This document shows, piece after piece, positions 8,327 to 15,611 of a DNA stretch of 27,519 bases (positions are counted from its first letter, which is position 1; each line of letters starts with the position of its first letter). The translations under genes were made by a program, and so were the position numbers. The DNA is from UBA5189 sp035631615 (GTDB lineage: Bacteria; Chloroflexota; Limnocylindria; Limnocylindrales; CSP1-4): NCBI GenBank assembly GCA_035631615.1, contig DASQIK010000005.1:1-27519 (forward strand), read 5' to 3'. The notes beneath the pieces are model-generated. The model saw only the letters and a program-made list of their open reading frames with translations, searched no databases and had not been told where the DNA came from.

Positions 8327-8551
8327 TCAGCAGGACGGCAGGGCGTTGGCCCCGCGACCGGTCACGATCGCGGTCTCCGAGATGCGCTCGACGCTCGGAT
8401 CGAGCGCGCGAGCCGCGGCGCTCAGGTGTCGCCGCCAGGCCGGCGTGGTCCGCTCCGACGCGATGCTGAGCTTGGCCCGACGCCGCAGCTCGGCCTGCTC
8501 GAGCAGATCCTGCTGATGCAGCGCGGCCAGATAGGGAACGAGGGCGTTCAT
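8327..8551 (-). CDS. small helical hypothetical protein (74 aa)
   Basis: A 74-aa, mostly alpha-helical, charged protein (MNALVPYLAALHQQDLLEQA onward, rich in Arg, Ala and Glu). There is no signal peptide or membrane segment. GGAGG precedes the ATG by about ten bases, supporting translation. It lies between the 38-aa membrane peptide and the beta-propeller gene in the same orientation. Short proteins beginning with a helical MNAL...LH..DL stretch occur in high-GC bacteria, but I assign no function. Confidence 0.65.
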   Translation of the reverse strand: MNALVPYLAALHQQDLLEQAELRRRAKLSIASERTTPAWRRHLSAAARALDPSVERISETAIVTGRGANALPSC

Positions 8552-8606
8552 GGGTGGTTGTCCTCCGAGGATGCCGTGGGTTGTCAGGATGAGAAGGCGC
8601 CCGAGT

Positions 8607-8723
8607 TCAGCGGGCGTGGTCGTCGCCGTACGATGGACGGGAGTCGGTGCCCCAGATCGCGGCAGCGATGCCGAAGGCGGTCAGAATCCCGATGGACAGG
8701 ACGATTGCGATGAAGGGAGCCAT
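8607..8723 (-). CDS. 38-aa single-TM peptide, first gene of leftward operon
   Basis: A 39-codon gene. The product is almost entirely one transmembrane helix (MAPFIAIVLSIGILTAFGIA, continuing to Trp24) followed by a short polar tail with Asp, Ser, Tyr and His. A consensus GGAGG lies seven bases before the ATG. A TTGACA-17-TACTCT promoter lies about 60 bases upstream, within the GTAACC operator region, so expression is well supported. No homologue is recognised. Its place as the first gene suggests a small membrane subunit or regulator working with the downstream small proteins. Confidence 0.68.
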   Translation of the reverse strand: MAPFIAIVLSIGILTAFGIAAAIWGTDSRPSYGDDHAR

Positions 8724-8782
8724 CCGGCACCTCCGTTTCTCACTCCGTAACCCATGTCTTGGGTCGTTCAGGTTACTCGTGA

Positions 8783-8811
8783 AGAGTACCCCCTTGCGCG
8801 TAACCTGTCAA
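8783..8811 (-). promoter_or_regulatory. promoter of the leftward small-protein operon
   Basis: On the minus strand a perfect -35 TTGACA (8811-8806) is followed by a 17-base spacer and TACTCT (8788-8783). It faces the 38-aa gene. The spacer contains one GTAACC/GGTTAC half-site. Confidence 0.6.
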
Positions 8812-8821
8812 CCGGTATAGA
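8794..8821 (+). promoter_or_regulatory. promoter of the CGNR regulator gene
   Basis: TTGCGC (8794-8799), a 16-base spacer and TATAGA (8816-8821). A start about seven bases after the -10 would fall within six bases of ATG 8834, so the mRNA would be nearly leaderless. It overlaps the leftward promoter, and the two share the operator half-site at 8800-8805. Confidence 0.55.
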
Positions 8822-8833
8822 GTGGTTAGCACC

Positions 8834-9475
8834 ATGTCGAACATCAACCCCGCGGAGCACTCCCACGGCATCGATCTCGAGTCTGCCCTCGACTTCCTGA
8901 ACACGCTCCACCCCGGTCACGGCCGGACCGACGAGCAGCACCTGCGCGACGAACACCTCGAGCGCCCGAGCGACGCCGCGATGTGGTTCCTGGAGCACGA
9001 CCTCGTCCATCCGGACGCCGGCATCCGCATCGGCGACACAGAGCTGGCCCGCATCCGCCGCGTCCGCAGCGCCCTTCGCGAGGTGGTCGACGCGGTCGTC
9101 GAAGGCCGGACGCCGGACACCGACGCGGTCTACCTCGTCAACGCGGTCCTCGAGCAGCGCCGGCCGACCCGCCTCGAGCTCGACGGCACCGCCCTCCGCA
9201 TCGGCCACCGTCATGCGGAGACGCCCGTCGACGACGCCCTGGCGCTGATCGCTGAAGCGATCGTCGAGGAGCTGGCGACCGGCCGTCCCGAGCGGCTCCG
9301 CGTTTGCGCCAACGATCGCTGCCGGTGGGCCTTCTTCGACTCCTCGCCGACGGGCCGACGCAGGTGGTGCGACATGCGCTCCTGCGGCAACCAGGCAAAG
9401 GCCGCCCGCCACCGCGCGCGCCTCAAGGAGGCCGAGCACGGCCCCGACCACGATCACGAGGTCCGTCCGAACTAG
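8834..9475 (+). CDS. CGNR zinc-finger (ABATE-domain) regulator
   Basis: A 213-aa putative stress-responsive DNA-binding protein. Residues 10-145 match an ABATE-like N-terminal domain (DLESALDFLNTL, later LARIRRVRSALREVVDAV). The C-terminal zinc finger spans about 156-200: VCANDRCRWAFFD, then RRRWCDMRSCGNQAKAARHR. The metal cysteines are Cys158, Cys163, Cys179 and Cys184. The family signature CGNR reads CGNQ here (184-187). ATG 8834 is chosen over GTG 8822, which would lie inside the promoter. It diverges from the four-gene small-protein operon, with the GTAACC operators between them; autoregulation is inferred. It is convergent with the leuS-side pseudogene, with a short GC hairpin (GGCGC/GCGCC, 9485-9500) between the two. 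Confidence 0.9.
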   Translation: MSNINPAEHSHGIDLESALDFLNTLHPGHGRTDEQHLRDEHLERPSDAAMWFLEHDLVHPDAGIRIGDTELARIRRVRSALREVVDAVVEGRTPDTDAVYLVNAVLEQRRPTRLELDGTALRIGHRHAETPVDDALALIAEAIVEELATGRPERLRVCANDRCRWAFFDSSPTGRRRWCDMRSCGNQAKAARHRARLKEAEHGPDHDHEVRPN

Positions 9476-9505
9476 TCCACGAGCGGCGCGGAGCGGCGCC
9501 GCCGG

Positions 9506-10061
9506 TCAGCCGGGCAACAGCTTCCAGTGGCCCTCGGAGATGACTTCGACCGTGCCGTCCACCACGCGGATCGCGGTGTCGTCGTCGATCGCGTAGGTCG
9601 GCGTGTGCACCATGCCGGCCCAGATCTCGGCGTTTGCCATCGAGTTCTGGGGCGACCACGGGACATCGACGTGCGGGAAGATCGAGAAGTCGACCAGCCC
9701 AAGCGCCCGATCGTCTGCGACGGGCAGGTTGCTGGCGGGCGCCGGCGGCTCGCGCGCGAACCAGTCGTCGTACGGCGTCCCGAACGTCCTGGTCAGCACC
9801 ATGCTTCCCGAGCTGATGCCCACGTAGACCGTGTCTGCCAGCGTGGGCAGGAGGTCGGCCAGCCCGGACTCGCGCATCCAGTGGCGCGTCCCCGTCGTGA
9901 TCGATCTGGGCGCGGATGGCCGCACGAACTGGCGTTGACCCTGCCTGCTGGACGACGACGGCCGGCAGCGCCTCGCGGATGATGGCGTCAAGCGCCCTCG
10001 CGGCCGCCTGCACCTCCGGCGTGTGGCTGGCCACGTTCTCGTCCCAGCTCGCGAACGTCAT
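9506..10061 (-). pseudogene. chimeric broken gene: DUF1801 start joined out of frame to peptidase S51 end
   Basis: ATG 10061 overlaps the leuS stop by four bases (ATGA) and begins FASWDENVASHTPEVQAAAR..LDAIIREALPAVVVQ, about 40 residues typical of a DUF1801 N-terminus. This homology then stops. From about 9880 a different reading frame gives HWMRESGLADLLPTLADTVY, then GISSGSMVLT (nucleophile-type serine loop), LGLVDFSIFPHVD and YAIDDDTAIRVVDGTVEVIS, which is the C-terminal two thirds of a peptidase E-like (S51) protein. At the join the sequence passes from GACGGGGACGCG straight to CCACTGGATGCGC, where intact relatives have a GGDxLYLxHWMR stretch. So about ten bases seem lost as well as the whole S51 N-terminus. 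Neither half can make its full protein. A gene finder may call 9506-9991 as intact; that start codes for nonsense. Confidence 0.75.
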
Positions 10062-12619
10062 TCCCGGACGACGATGTTCACGAGTCGGCCGCCACCGGCC
10101 TGGATGACCCGATCCGGCGTCCGGCCGGCGAGGATCGCCTGGACCTTCGCGGACGCGAGCGCCGCGCGCTCGATCGAGGCTCCGTCCGCGCTGGACGACA
10201 CGACCACCCGGTCGCGGACCTTGCCGTTGACCTGGACCGGCACCTCGCGGGTCGACTCGGCGACGGCCGACTGATCGACCGTCGGCCACCGCTCCAGGTG
10301 CACCGTCGACCAGGGCTCGCCGCGCGCGGCAGCCCGGCGCGACCACAGCTCTTCGGTGATGTGGGGCGCCGCCGGCGCGAGCATCAGCAGCATCAGCCGC
10401 ATCGCCTCGTCCCACTCCGGGCCGCCGGCGACTGCCGAGCCGCGGTAGTGGAACAGCGTGTTCGACAGCTCCATCAGCTTCGCGACCATCGTGTTGAAGT
10501 GGAAGCTCTCGTAGTCCGCGGTGACGTCGCGCAGGGTGCGGTGTGCCGCCGCGCGCAGCTCCGCCCGCGCCGTCGCCTCGTCCTGGCCCGCGGGCAGCGT
10601 GCCGGCGTCCGGATCGCCGGGCTCCCGGTAGTGCGGGTCCAGCGCCAGGGCCCAGACCCGGTTCAGGAACCGGTGCACGCCGCCGATGCCGGTGGGGCTC
10701 CAGGGCCCGCCCTGGTCCCACGGGCCCATGAACATCAGGAACAGCCGGACCGTGTCGGCGCCGTACTTCGCGATCAGCTCGTCCGGGTCCTGCACGTTGC
10801 CTCGCGACTTGGACATGCGCTCGCCATCGGCGCCGAGGATCTGGCCCTGGTTGAACACCCGCTTCCATGGCTCGTTCTGCTGGACCATGCCCAGGTCCCG
10901 CAGCATCTTCGTGAACTCGCGGGCGTAGAGGAGGTGCATGACCGCGTGCTCGGCGCCGCCGGTGTACTGCTCGACCGGCGTCCAGCCCTCGACCAGGTCG
11001 TGATCGATCGGGCCGTCCTGCTTCCCCGGCGACAGGTAGCGATACCAGTACCAGGCCGAGTCCATGAACGTGTCCATCGTGTCCGTCTCGCGGCGGGACG
11101 GCTCGCCGTCGATCGGGCAAGGCACGTTCAGGAAGGTCTCGTCACGGGTCAGCGGGTTCACGCCGCTGCCCTCGTAGTCGACGTTGTCCGGCAATCGGAC
11201 CGGCAGGTCCGCTTCGGGCACGGGGACGGCGCCGTGGGTGGGGCAGTAGATGATCGGGATCGGCGTGCCCCAGTAGCGCTGCCGGCTGATCAGCCAGTCG
11301 CGCAGGCGATACGTCACCGCGGCCTTGCCCTTGCCCTGGGCCTGCAACGCCGCGACGATCCTTCGACCGCCCTCGTCGGCGGCCAGGCCGGTGTGCTCGC
11401 CGCTGTTGACCAGGACCTCGTCGTCCGAGTGCGCGATGTACGCACCGGCGCCGTCGAGGTCCTCCGCTTCCTCGCCCCGCCGCGCGACAACGCGCCGGAT
11501 CGCCAGTCCGAACTGCTTCGCGAAGGCGTGGTCACGCTCGTCGTGCGCGGGGACGGCCATGATCGCGCCCGTCCCGTAGCCGCCCAGCACGTAGTCGGCG
11601 ACGAAGATCGGGATCCGCTCGCCGTTGACGGGGTTGATCGCCTCCGCCCCGATCGCGACGCCCGTCTTCTCGCGGTCCGTCGCCAGCCGCTCGATCTCGG
11701 TCCGGGTCTCGGACTTCGAGATGTACGTTTCGACGGCCTGCCTCCGATCCGGCGCCGTCAGCTCGCCGACCAGCGGGTGCTCCGGCGCCAGGACCATGAA
11801 CGTCGCCCCGTACAGGGTGTCCGGGCGCGTCGTGAACACCGTGAGCGGCTTGCCGCCCGCGTGGTGTGGCGAAGGCGCCGTCTCGAAGACCACCTCCGCG
11901 CCCTCCGATCGGCCGATCCAGTTCGTCTGCATGATCCGGACGGGATCCGGGAAGTGGATCTGCGAGAAGTCGAGCAGCTCGTCGGCGTATTTCGTGACGC
12001 GCAGGTACCACTGGTCCAGCTCGCGCTTCTCGACCTTCGCGCCGCAACGCCAGCAGTGGCGATCCGCGCCCTCGACCTGCTCGCGCGCGAGCGTGCCGTC
12101 ATTCGGGCACCAGTCGACCGGCGACTTCGCGCGATAGGCCAGGCCGGCCTTCAGGAACTGCAGGAAGAACCACTGGTTCCAGCGGTAGTACCCGGGGTCG
12201 GCGGTGACGACCTCGGCGTCCCAGTCGAACCGGGCCCCCATCGTCCGGAACTGGCGGCGCATGTTCTCGATGTTCGACATCGTCCAGTCGCGCGGGTTGA
12301 TGTTGTTCCGGATCGCGGCGTTCTCGGCCGGCAGGCCGAACGCATCGAACCCGATCGGCAGGAACACGTTCTTGCCGTGCATGACCTGGAAGCGGGCGAT
12401 CGCGTCGGTCGGCGTGACGATGTACCAGTGCCCGATGTGCAGGTCGCCCGATGGATAGGGATACATCGTGAGCAGGTAGTACGGCGGCCTGCCCGATTCG
12501 TCGAACCTGGTCCGATGCAGGCCGAGCTCCTCCCAGCGCGCCTGCCAGCGCGGCTCGATCGAGACGGGGTCGTACCGCTCGATCCGGGTTCGCTCGTTCG
12601 ATTCGGGTGCCTGGGTCAT
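10058..12619 (-). CDS. leuS: leucyl-tRNA synthetase
   Basis: Charges tRNA-Leu with leucine in the cytoplasm. At 853 aa it is of normal length for a bacterial LeuRS. The class I signature is LHIGHW (His61-His64), followed by FDAFGLPAENAA. The connective editing domain is present (GRSEGAEVVFE, TVFTTRPDTLYGATF). The second signature is ERMSKSRGN (about 600-608). A zinc-type knuckle reads WCPNDGTLA..CWRCGAKVE. The ATG start gives the expected ERYDPVSIEPRWQARWEE beginning. It lies 159 bases downstream of tRNA-Ala(GGC). A terminator-like hairpin stands between them and no promoter is visible after it, so read-through or attenuation from the tRNA promoter is likely. Its stop overlaps the broken DUF1801/S51 gene. 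Confidence 0.97.
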   Translation of the reverse strand: MTQAPESNERTRIERYDPVSIEPRWQARWEELGLHRTRFDESGRPPYYLLTMYPYPSGDLHIGHWYIVTPTDAIARFQVMHGKNVFLPIGFDAFGLPAENAAIRNNINPRDWTMSNIENMRRQFRTMGARFDWDAEVVTADPGYYRWNQWFFLQFLKAGLAYRAKSPVDWCPNDGTLAREQVEGADRHCWRCGAKVEKRELDQWYLRVTKYADELLDFSQIHFPDPVRIMQTNWIGRSEGAEVVFETAPSPHHAGGKPLTVFTTRPDTLYGATFMVLAPEHPLVGELTAPDRRQAVETYISKSETRTEIERLATDREKTGVAIGAEAINPVNGERIPIFVADYVLGGYGTGAIMAVPAHDERDHAFAKQFGLAIRRVVARRGEEAEDLDGAGAYIAHSDDEVLVNSGEHTGLAADEGGRRIVAALQAQGKGKAAVTYRLRDWLISRQRYWGTPIPIIYCPTHGAVPVPEADLPVRLPDNVDYEGSGVNPLTRDETFLNVPCPIDGEPSRRETDTMDTFMDSAWYWYRYLSPGKQDGPIDHDLVEGWTPVEQYTGGAEHAVMHLLYAREFTKMLRDLGMVQQNEPWKRVFNQGQILGADGERMSKSRGNVQDPDELIAKYGADTVRLFLMFMGPWDQGGPWSPTGIGGVHRFLNRVWALALDPHYREPGDPDAGTLPAGQDEATARAELRAAAHRTLRDVTADYESFHFNTMVAKLMELSNTLFHYRGSAVAGGPEWDEAMRLMLLMLAPAAPHITEELWSRRAAARGEPWSTVHLERWPTVDQSAVAESTREVPVQVNGKVRDRVVVSSSADGASIERAALASAKVQAILAGRTPDRVIQAGGGRLVNIVVRE

Positions 12620-12682
12620 CGGTCGGGGCTCCTGGTTTGCGGGCTCGGGATCGGGGCCGGCCGCCGCCGGCCTCCGGACAGC

Positions 12683-12711
12683 AAAAACCCCTCACCGCCG
12701 CGGGCAAGGGG
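12683..12711 (-). terminator. intrinsic terminator in the tRNA-Ala/leuS leader
   Basis: On the minus strand CCCCT (12711-12707) and AGGGG (12692-12688) form a stem around a GC-rich loop, followed directly by TTTTT (12687-12683). It ends 64 bases before leuS. Confidence 0.6.
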
Positions 12712-12759
12712 TCAAGGATAGCCAGCCACGATCGTGGCCCGGCTATCCGCCGGTAAGGG
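12689..12759 (-). promoter_or_regulatory. candidate attenuator with alternative antiterminator pairing
   Basis: On the minus strand CCCTTACC (12759-12752) can pair with GGTGAGGG (12696-12689), seven Watson-Crick pairs and one G-U. The latter segment contains the 3' arm of the terminator, so the two structures exclude each other. Between them lies a very stable hairpin (12748-12716) with GGATAGCC/GGCTATCC outside and GCCACGATCGTGGC inside. This is the layout of a transcription attenuator. No T-box consensus or Leu-rich leader peptide is visible, so the signal is unknown. Confidence 0.42.
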
Positions 12760-12778
12760 AGAGGGCCGTATCTGGATT

Positions 12779-12854
<76 letters not shown>

Positions 12855-12867
12855 ATCCGGAGCGCGG

Positions 12868-12897
12868 AGTATACCAACGGCCTCGGGCAGCCCTGAA
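12868..12897 (-). promoter_or_regulatory. promoter of tRNA-Ala(GGC), possibly also leuS
   Basis: Minus-strand TTCAGG (12897-12892), an 18-base spacer and a good -10 TATACT (12873-12868). The predicted start is about 12861, seven bases before the mature tRNA 5' end. It is divergent from the CpaF-like gene. Confidence 0.5.
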
Positions 12898-13010
12898 GTA
12901 CTAGTCGAAGGTGCGGGTGTGCAACGGTGGGACCCGGGGTATCCTCCCGGCGCGGGTTGCCCGTGGGCGATCCGATCCACGCACGCAACCGCGGGGGTCA
13001 CACCGAACCG

Positions 13011-14885
13011 ATGTCGCTGCTCGAACGGCAGCTGAAGGCACAGCAGGCCGAGACACAGCGGGCCACACCGCCGCCCCCACCGGAGGCCCCGGCCGCTGCC
13101 CCGCCGGGCACCCATGTGCCCGCGGTCATCCCGCCCGTCGCCGCGAAGTCGACCGGCCCTCGCAACACCGTCCGCGAGGAGATGCTCCACGACATCCGCG
13201 TGCGGATGCAGGCCGAGGTCATCAATGCGTTCGACACGCTCCTCGACGGGACGTCGGTCGACACCCGGACCAAGATCGAGGGCATCGTCGACCGGGTCAT
13301 CGAGGGCAACAACTTCGCGGTGACCCGCGACGAGCGGCTGCGCCTCGTCCAGGAGATGATCGACGAGATCACCGGGTTCGGGCCGCTCGAGCCGCTCCTG
13401 AACGACCCGACCATCACCGAGGTCATGGTCAACGGGCCCGACCACATCTACATCGAGCGCAAGGGCAAGATCATCCGGGTCGACTCGTTCTTCCTGAACG
13501 AGGAGCACGTCCTCCGGATCATCGACCGGATCATCACCCCGCTCGGCAGGCGCATCGACGAGACGAGCCCGCGCGTCGACGCCCGCCTGCCCGACGGCTC
13601 CCGCGTCAACGCGATCATCGCGCCGCTGTCGCTGATCGGCCCCGTGATCACCGTCCGCAAGTTCTCGAAGACGCCGTACACGGTCGACAACCTGATCGGG
13701 TTCGGCACCGCCACGCCTGAGATGTTCGAGTTCCTGCGCGCGTGCGTCGAGGCCCGCCTCAACGTGTTCGTGTCGGGCGGGACCGGCTCGGGCAAGACCA
13801 CGTTCCTGAACGTCCTGTCGTCGTTCATCCCGAACGACGAGCGCATCGTCACCATCGAGGACGCCGCCGAGCTCCAGCTCCGCCAGGAGCACGTCATCAC
13901 GCTCGAGGCGCGCCCCGCCAACCTCGAGGGCGAGGGCGAGATCTCGATCCGCAACCTGCTCAAGAACGCGATGCACATGCGGCCGGATCGGATCATCGTC
14001 GGCGAGTGCCGATCCGGTGAGGCGCTGGACATGCTCCAGGCCATGACCACCGGCCACGACGGCTCCCTCTCGACGGGCCACGCGAACACGCCGAAGGACA
14101 TGCTCCGCCGCCTCGAGACGATGGTCCTGATGACCGGCTACGAGCTGCCGCTGCGCGCGATCCGCGAGCAGATCGCGTCGGCGGTGGACCTGCTCGTCCA
14201 CACGGGCCGGCTCAAGGACGGCACCCGAAAGGTGACCAACATCACCGAGGTCTACGGCATCGAGGACGACGAGATCCTGACCCAGGACATCTTCACCTAC
14301 GTCCAGACCGGCGTCGTCGACGGCAAGATCCAGGGCGAGCTGAAGCCGACCGGCATCCGCCCCACGTTCATGGCCCAGTTCGCGCGCAACGGCGTCGAGC
14401 TGCCGCCCGGCGAGTTCGGCATCCCGCCCGAGGACCCGGCCAACCCGATCCGCGTCCAGAAGGGCCGGTTCGGGCTCAAGGACGCCTCGGAGACGTCCGA
14501 CGCCGCCGTGGTCAAGCTCGGCCTCGGGCGCGCGGTGAAGGCCGGCGGCATGGTCTACATCTCGGCCATCGGCCCGATCGACCCGGAGACGGAGCGCGTC
14601 GTCCGCGGCGGGATCAAGGAGCATGCCCGCCAGTGCCTGGCCAACCTCAAGCTGCGGCTCGAGGAAGCGGGAACCTCGATCGACAGGATCGTCTGGGCGA
14701 ACTGGTCGCTGCGCGAGCCGGCCGACTTCGAGATCTTCAACGAGGAGTGGGTGAAGGTCTTTCCCGCCGACGGTCCCGTCGGCCAGTCGACGATGCTGCC
14801 GCCGCTCCAGCGCCGGGCGGGATTCCGGTGCGTGCTCGGCGTGATCGCCGAGCTGCCGGCACCGACGCACGGCCAGGGCCACTGA
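13011..14885 (+). CDS. cpaF: CpaF/TadA-like secretion ATPase with a C-terminal Rid (YjgF/RidA-like) domain
   Basis: A 624-aa protein. After a Pro/Ala-rich segment (about 20-48), residues 50-440 are a CpaF-type ATPase of type II/IV secretion and tight-adherence pili: GFGPLEPLLNDPTITEVMVNG, Walker A GGTGSGKTT (256-264, Lys262), VTIEDAAELQL, RPDRIIVGECRSGEALDMLQ and TTGHDGSLSTGHANTPKD. CpaF proteins usually end soon after this. Here the frame continues through a linker into a Rid-like domain (about 505-618): KAGGMVYISAIGPIDPET, GGIKEHARQCLANLKLRLEE, NEEWVKVFP. The deaminase arginine of RidA appears replaced by Gln592 (VGQST), so it is more likely a ligand-binding or structural module. ATG 13011 is preferred; a GTG 84 bases upstream is the alternative. 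No other pilus or secretion genes are adjacent, so it is an orphan ATPase. Confidence 0.9.
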   Translation: MSLLERQLKAQQAETQRATPPPPPEAPAAAPPGTHVPAVIPPVAAKSTGPRNTVREEMLHDIRVRMQAEVINAFDTLLDGTSVDTRTKIEGIVDRVIEGNNFAVTRDERLRLVQEMIDEITGFGPLEPLLNDPTITEVMVNGPDHIYIERKGKIIRVDSFFLNEEHVLRIIDRIITPLGRRIDETSPRVDARLPDGSRVNAIIAPLSLIGPVITVRKFSKTPYTVDNLIGFGTATPEMFEFLRACVEARLNVFVSGGTGSGKTTFLNVLSSFIPNDERIVTIEDAAELQLRQEHVITLEARPANLEGEGEISIRNLLKNAMHMRPDRIIVGECRSGEALDMLQAMTTGHDGSLSTGHANTPKDMLRRLETMVLMTGYELPLRAIREQIASAVDLLVHTGRLKDGTRKVTNITEVYGIEDDEILTQDIFTYVQTGVVDGKIQGELKPTGIRPTFMAQFARNGVELPPGEFGIPPEDPANPIRVQKGRFGLKDASETSDAAVVKLGLGRAVKAGGMVYISAIGPIDPETERVVRGGIKEHARQCLANLKLRLEEAGTSIDRIVWANWSLREPADFEIFNEEWVKVFPADGPVGQSTMLPPLQRRAGFRCVLGVIAELPAPTHGQGH

Positions 14886-14894
14886 AGAATCGAG

Positions 14895-14923
14895 CGGCCG
14901 GCCAGGCGAGGCCCGGCCGGCCG
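14895..14923. terminator. strong GC hairpin between convergent genes
   Basis: CGGCCGGCC (14895-14903) and GGCCGGCCG (14915-14923) form a perfect 9-bp stem with an 11-base loop between the CpaF-like gene and the convergent membrane gene. There is no clear T-run, so it may act as a weak bidirectional terminator. Confidence 0.5.
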
Positions 14924-14943
14924 GCTGTGTGCGAGCGAGCTCG

Positions 14944-15363
14944 CTAGCGCGAGGCCATCGCCAGGCCACCCGGCTTCCAGGCGGCGTACAGGGCCCACGC
15001 GCCCACCACGAGGTGGAGCAGGTCGTCGGCCGGGAACTCGAGGTTCGCGAGGCCGAACGTGTTCGGTGACGTGTTGCCGGCGACGATGACGCCGTAGACC
15101 GCGAAGAACAGGGCCACGATCCCGAGCAGGATCACGATCCAGCGGTAGTACGGCGCGAACATCGTGTTGAGCCCCGGGATGAACACGATCGCCAGGGCGA
15201 TGACGCCGAGCCCGATGTGGGCGTAGTTCTCGCCGTTGTCCAGCCAGAAGGCCGGCGTTGCGGTGGCGCTGTTGAGCGCGAACAGGCCGATGATGCCGAG
15301 AAGGAGCAGGACCACCCCGCCGTAGGTCAGGAATCCCTTCGGGGTGAACAGGTTCGCCATCAT
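14944..15363 (-). CDS. four-TM membrane protein, DUF4383-like
   Basis: A 139-aa integral membrane protein with four hydrophobic helices at roughly residues 12-30, 48-64, 72-94 and 112-128. The last carries DDLLHLVVGAWALYAAW, which, with the HIGLGVIAL segment, resembles DUF4383 proteins. The function of that family is unknown. GGAG seven bases before the first of two ATGs (ATGATG) sets the start. It stands alone, convergent with the CpaF-like gene. The 248 bases upstream (15364-15611) hold no gene I can support, only an inverted repeat TGGGCGC/GCGCCCA at 15546-15579. Confidence 0.8.
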   Translation of the reverse strand: MMANLFTPKGFLTYGGVVLLLLGIIGLFALNSATATPAFWLDNGENYAHIGLGVIALAIVFIPGLNTMFAPYYRWIVILLGIVALFFAVYGVIVAGNTSPNTFGLANLEFPADDLLHLVVGAWALYAAWKPGGLAMASR

Positions 15364-15611
15364 GGGACATCTCCGCAGCGATGGGATGGACGGGACCGAA
15401 CGTCAGCCGGCGCTCAGGTCCGGGGACGCAAGACGGGGTCGAGCCATCGATTTCGGAGTCGGAGCCACGCTCGCGTCCAGGCAATGCCGCCGCTGGCGAC
15501 AATGGGACGAGCCGCGATCCAGTCGCTCCTCATGGGCCAGCCGCTTGGGCGCGGCGTTTTTCGTGCCCGTTGGCGCCCATCTTGCACACGTCGTCAAGTA
15601 GGATCGTGGCA

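Larger units (their letters stand above)
8747..8829. promoter_or_regulatory. tandem inverted-repeat operator GTAACC-N18-GGTTA[C/G] x2
   Basis: Four half-sites occupy the divergent intergenic region: GTAACC 8747-8752, GGTTAC 8771-8776, GTAACC 8800-8805 and GGTTAG 8824-8829. They form two inverted repeats with identical 18-base spacing. The first is downstream of the leftward -10; the second spans the rightward -10 and the leftward -35. A smaller inverted repeat ACCCA-N5-TGGGT (8750-8764) is nested in the first. The arrangement suggests that one factor represses or activates both directions, plausibly the CGNR protein itself. Confidence 0.55.

Noticed and set aside
9506..9991. An intact 161-aa peptidase S51 gene starting at ATG 9991.
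   Set aside because: The first 35-40 residues are the out-of-frame reading of DUF1801 codons, and the essential S51 N-terminal half is missing.
10298..12721. An 807-codon plus-strand frame across leuS.
   Set aside because: It is antisense to a clear LeuRS and its product has no recognisable motif.
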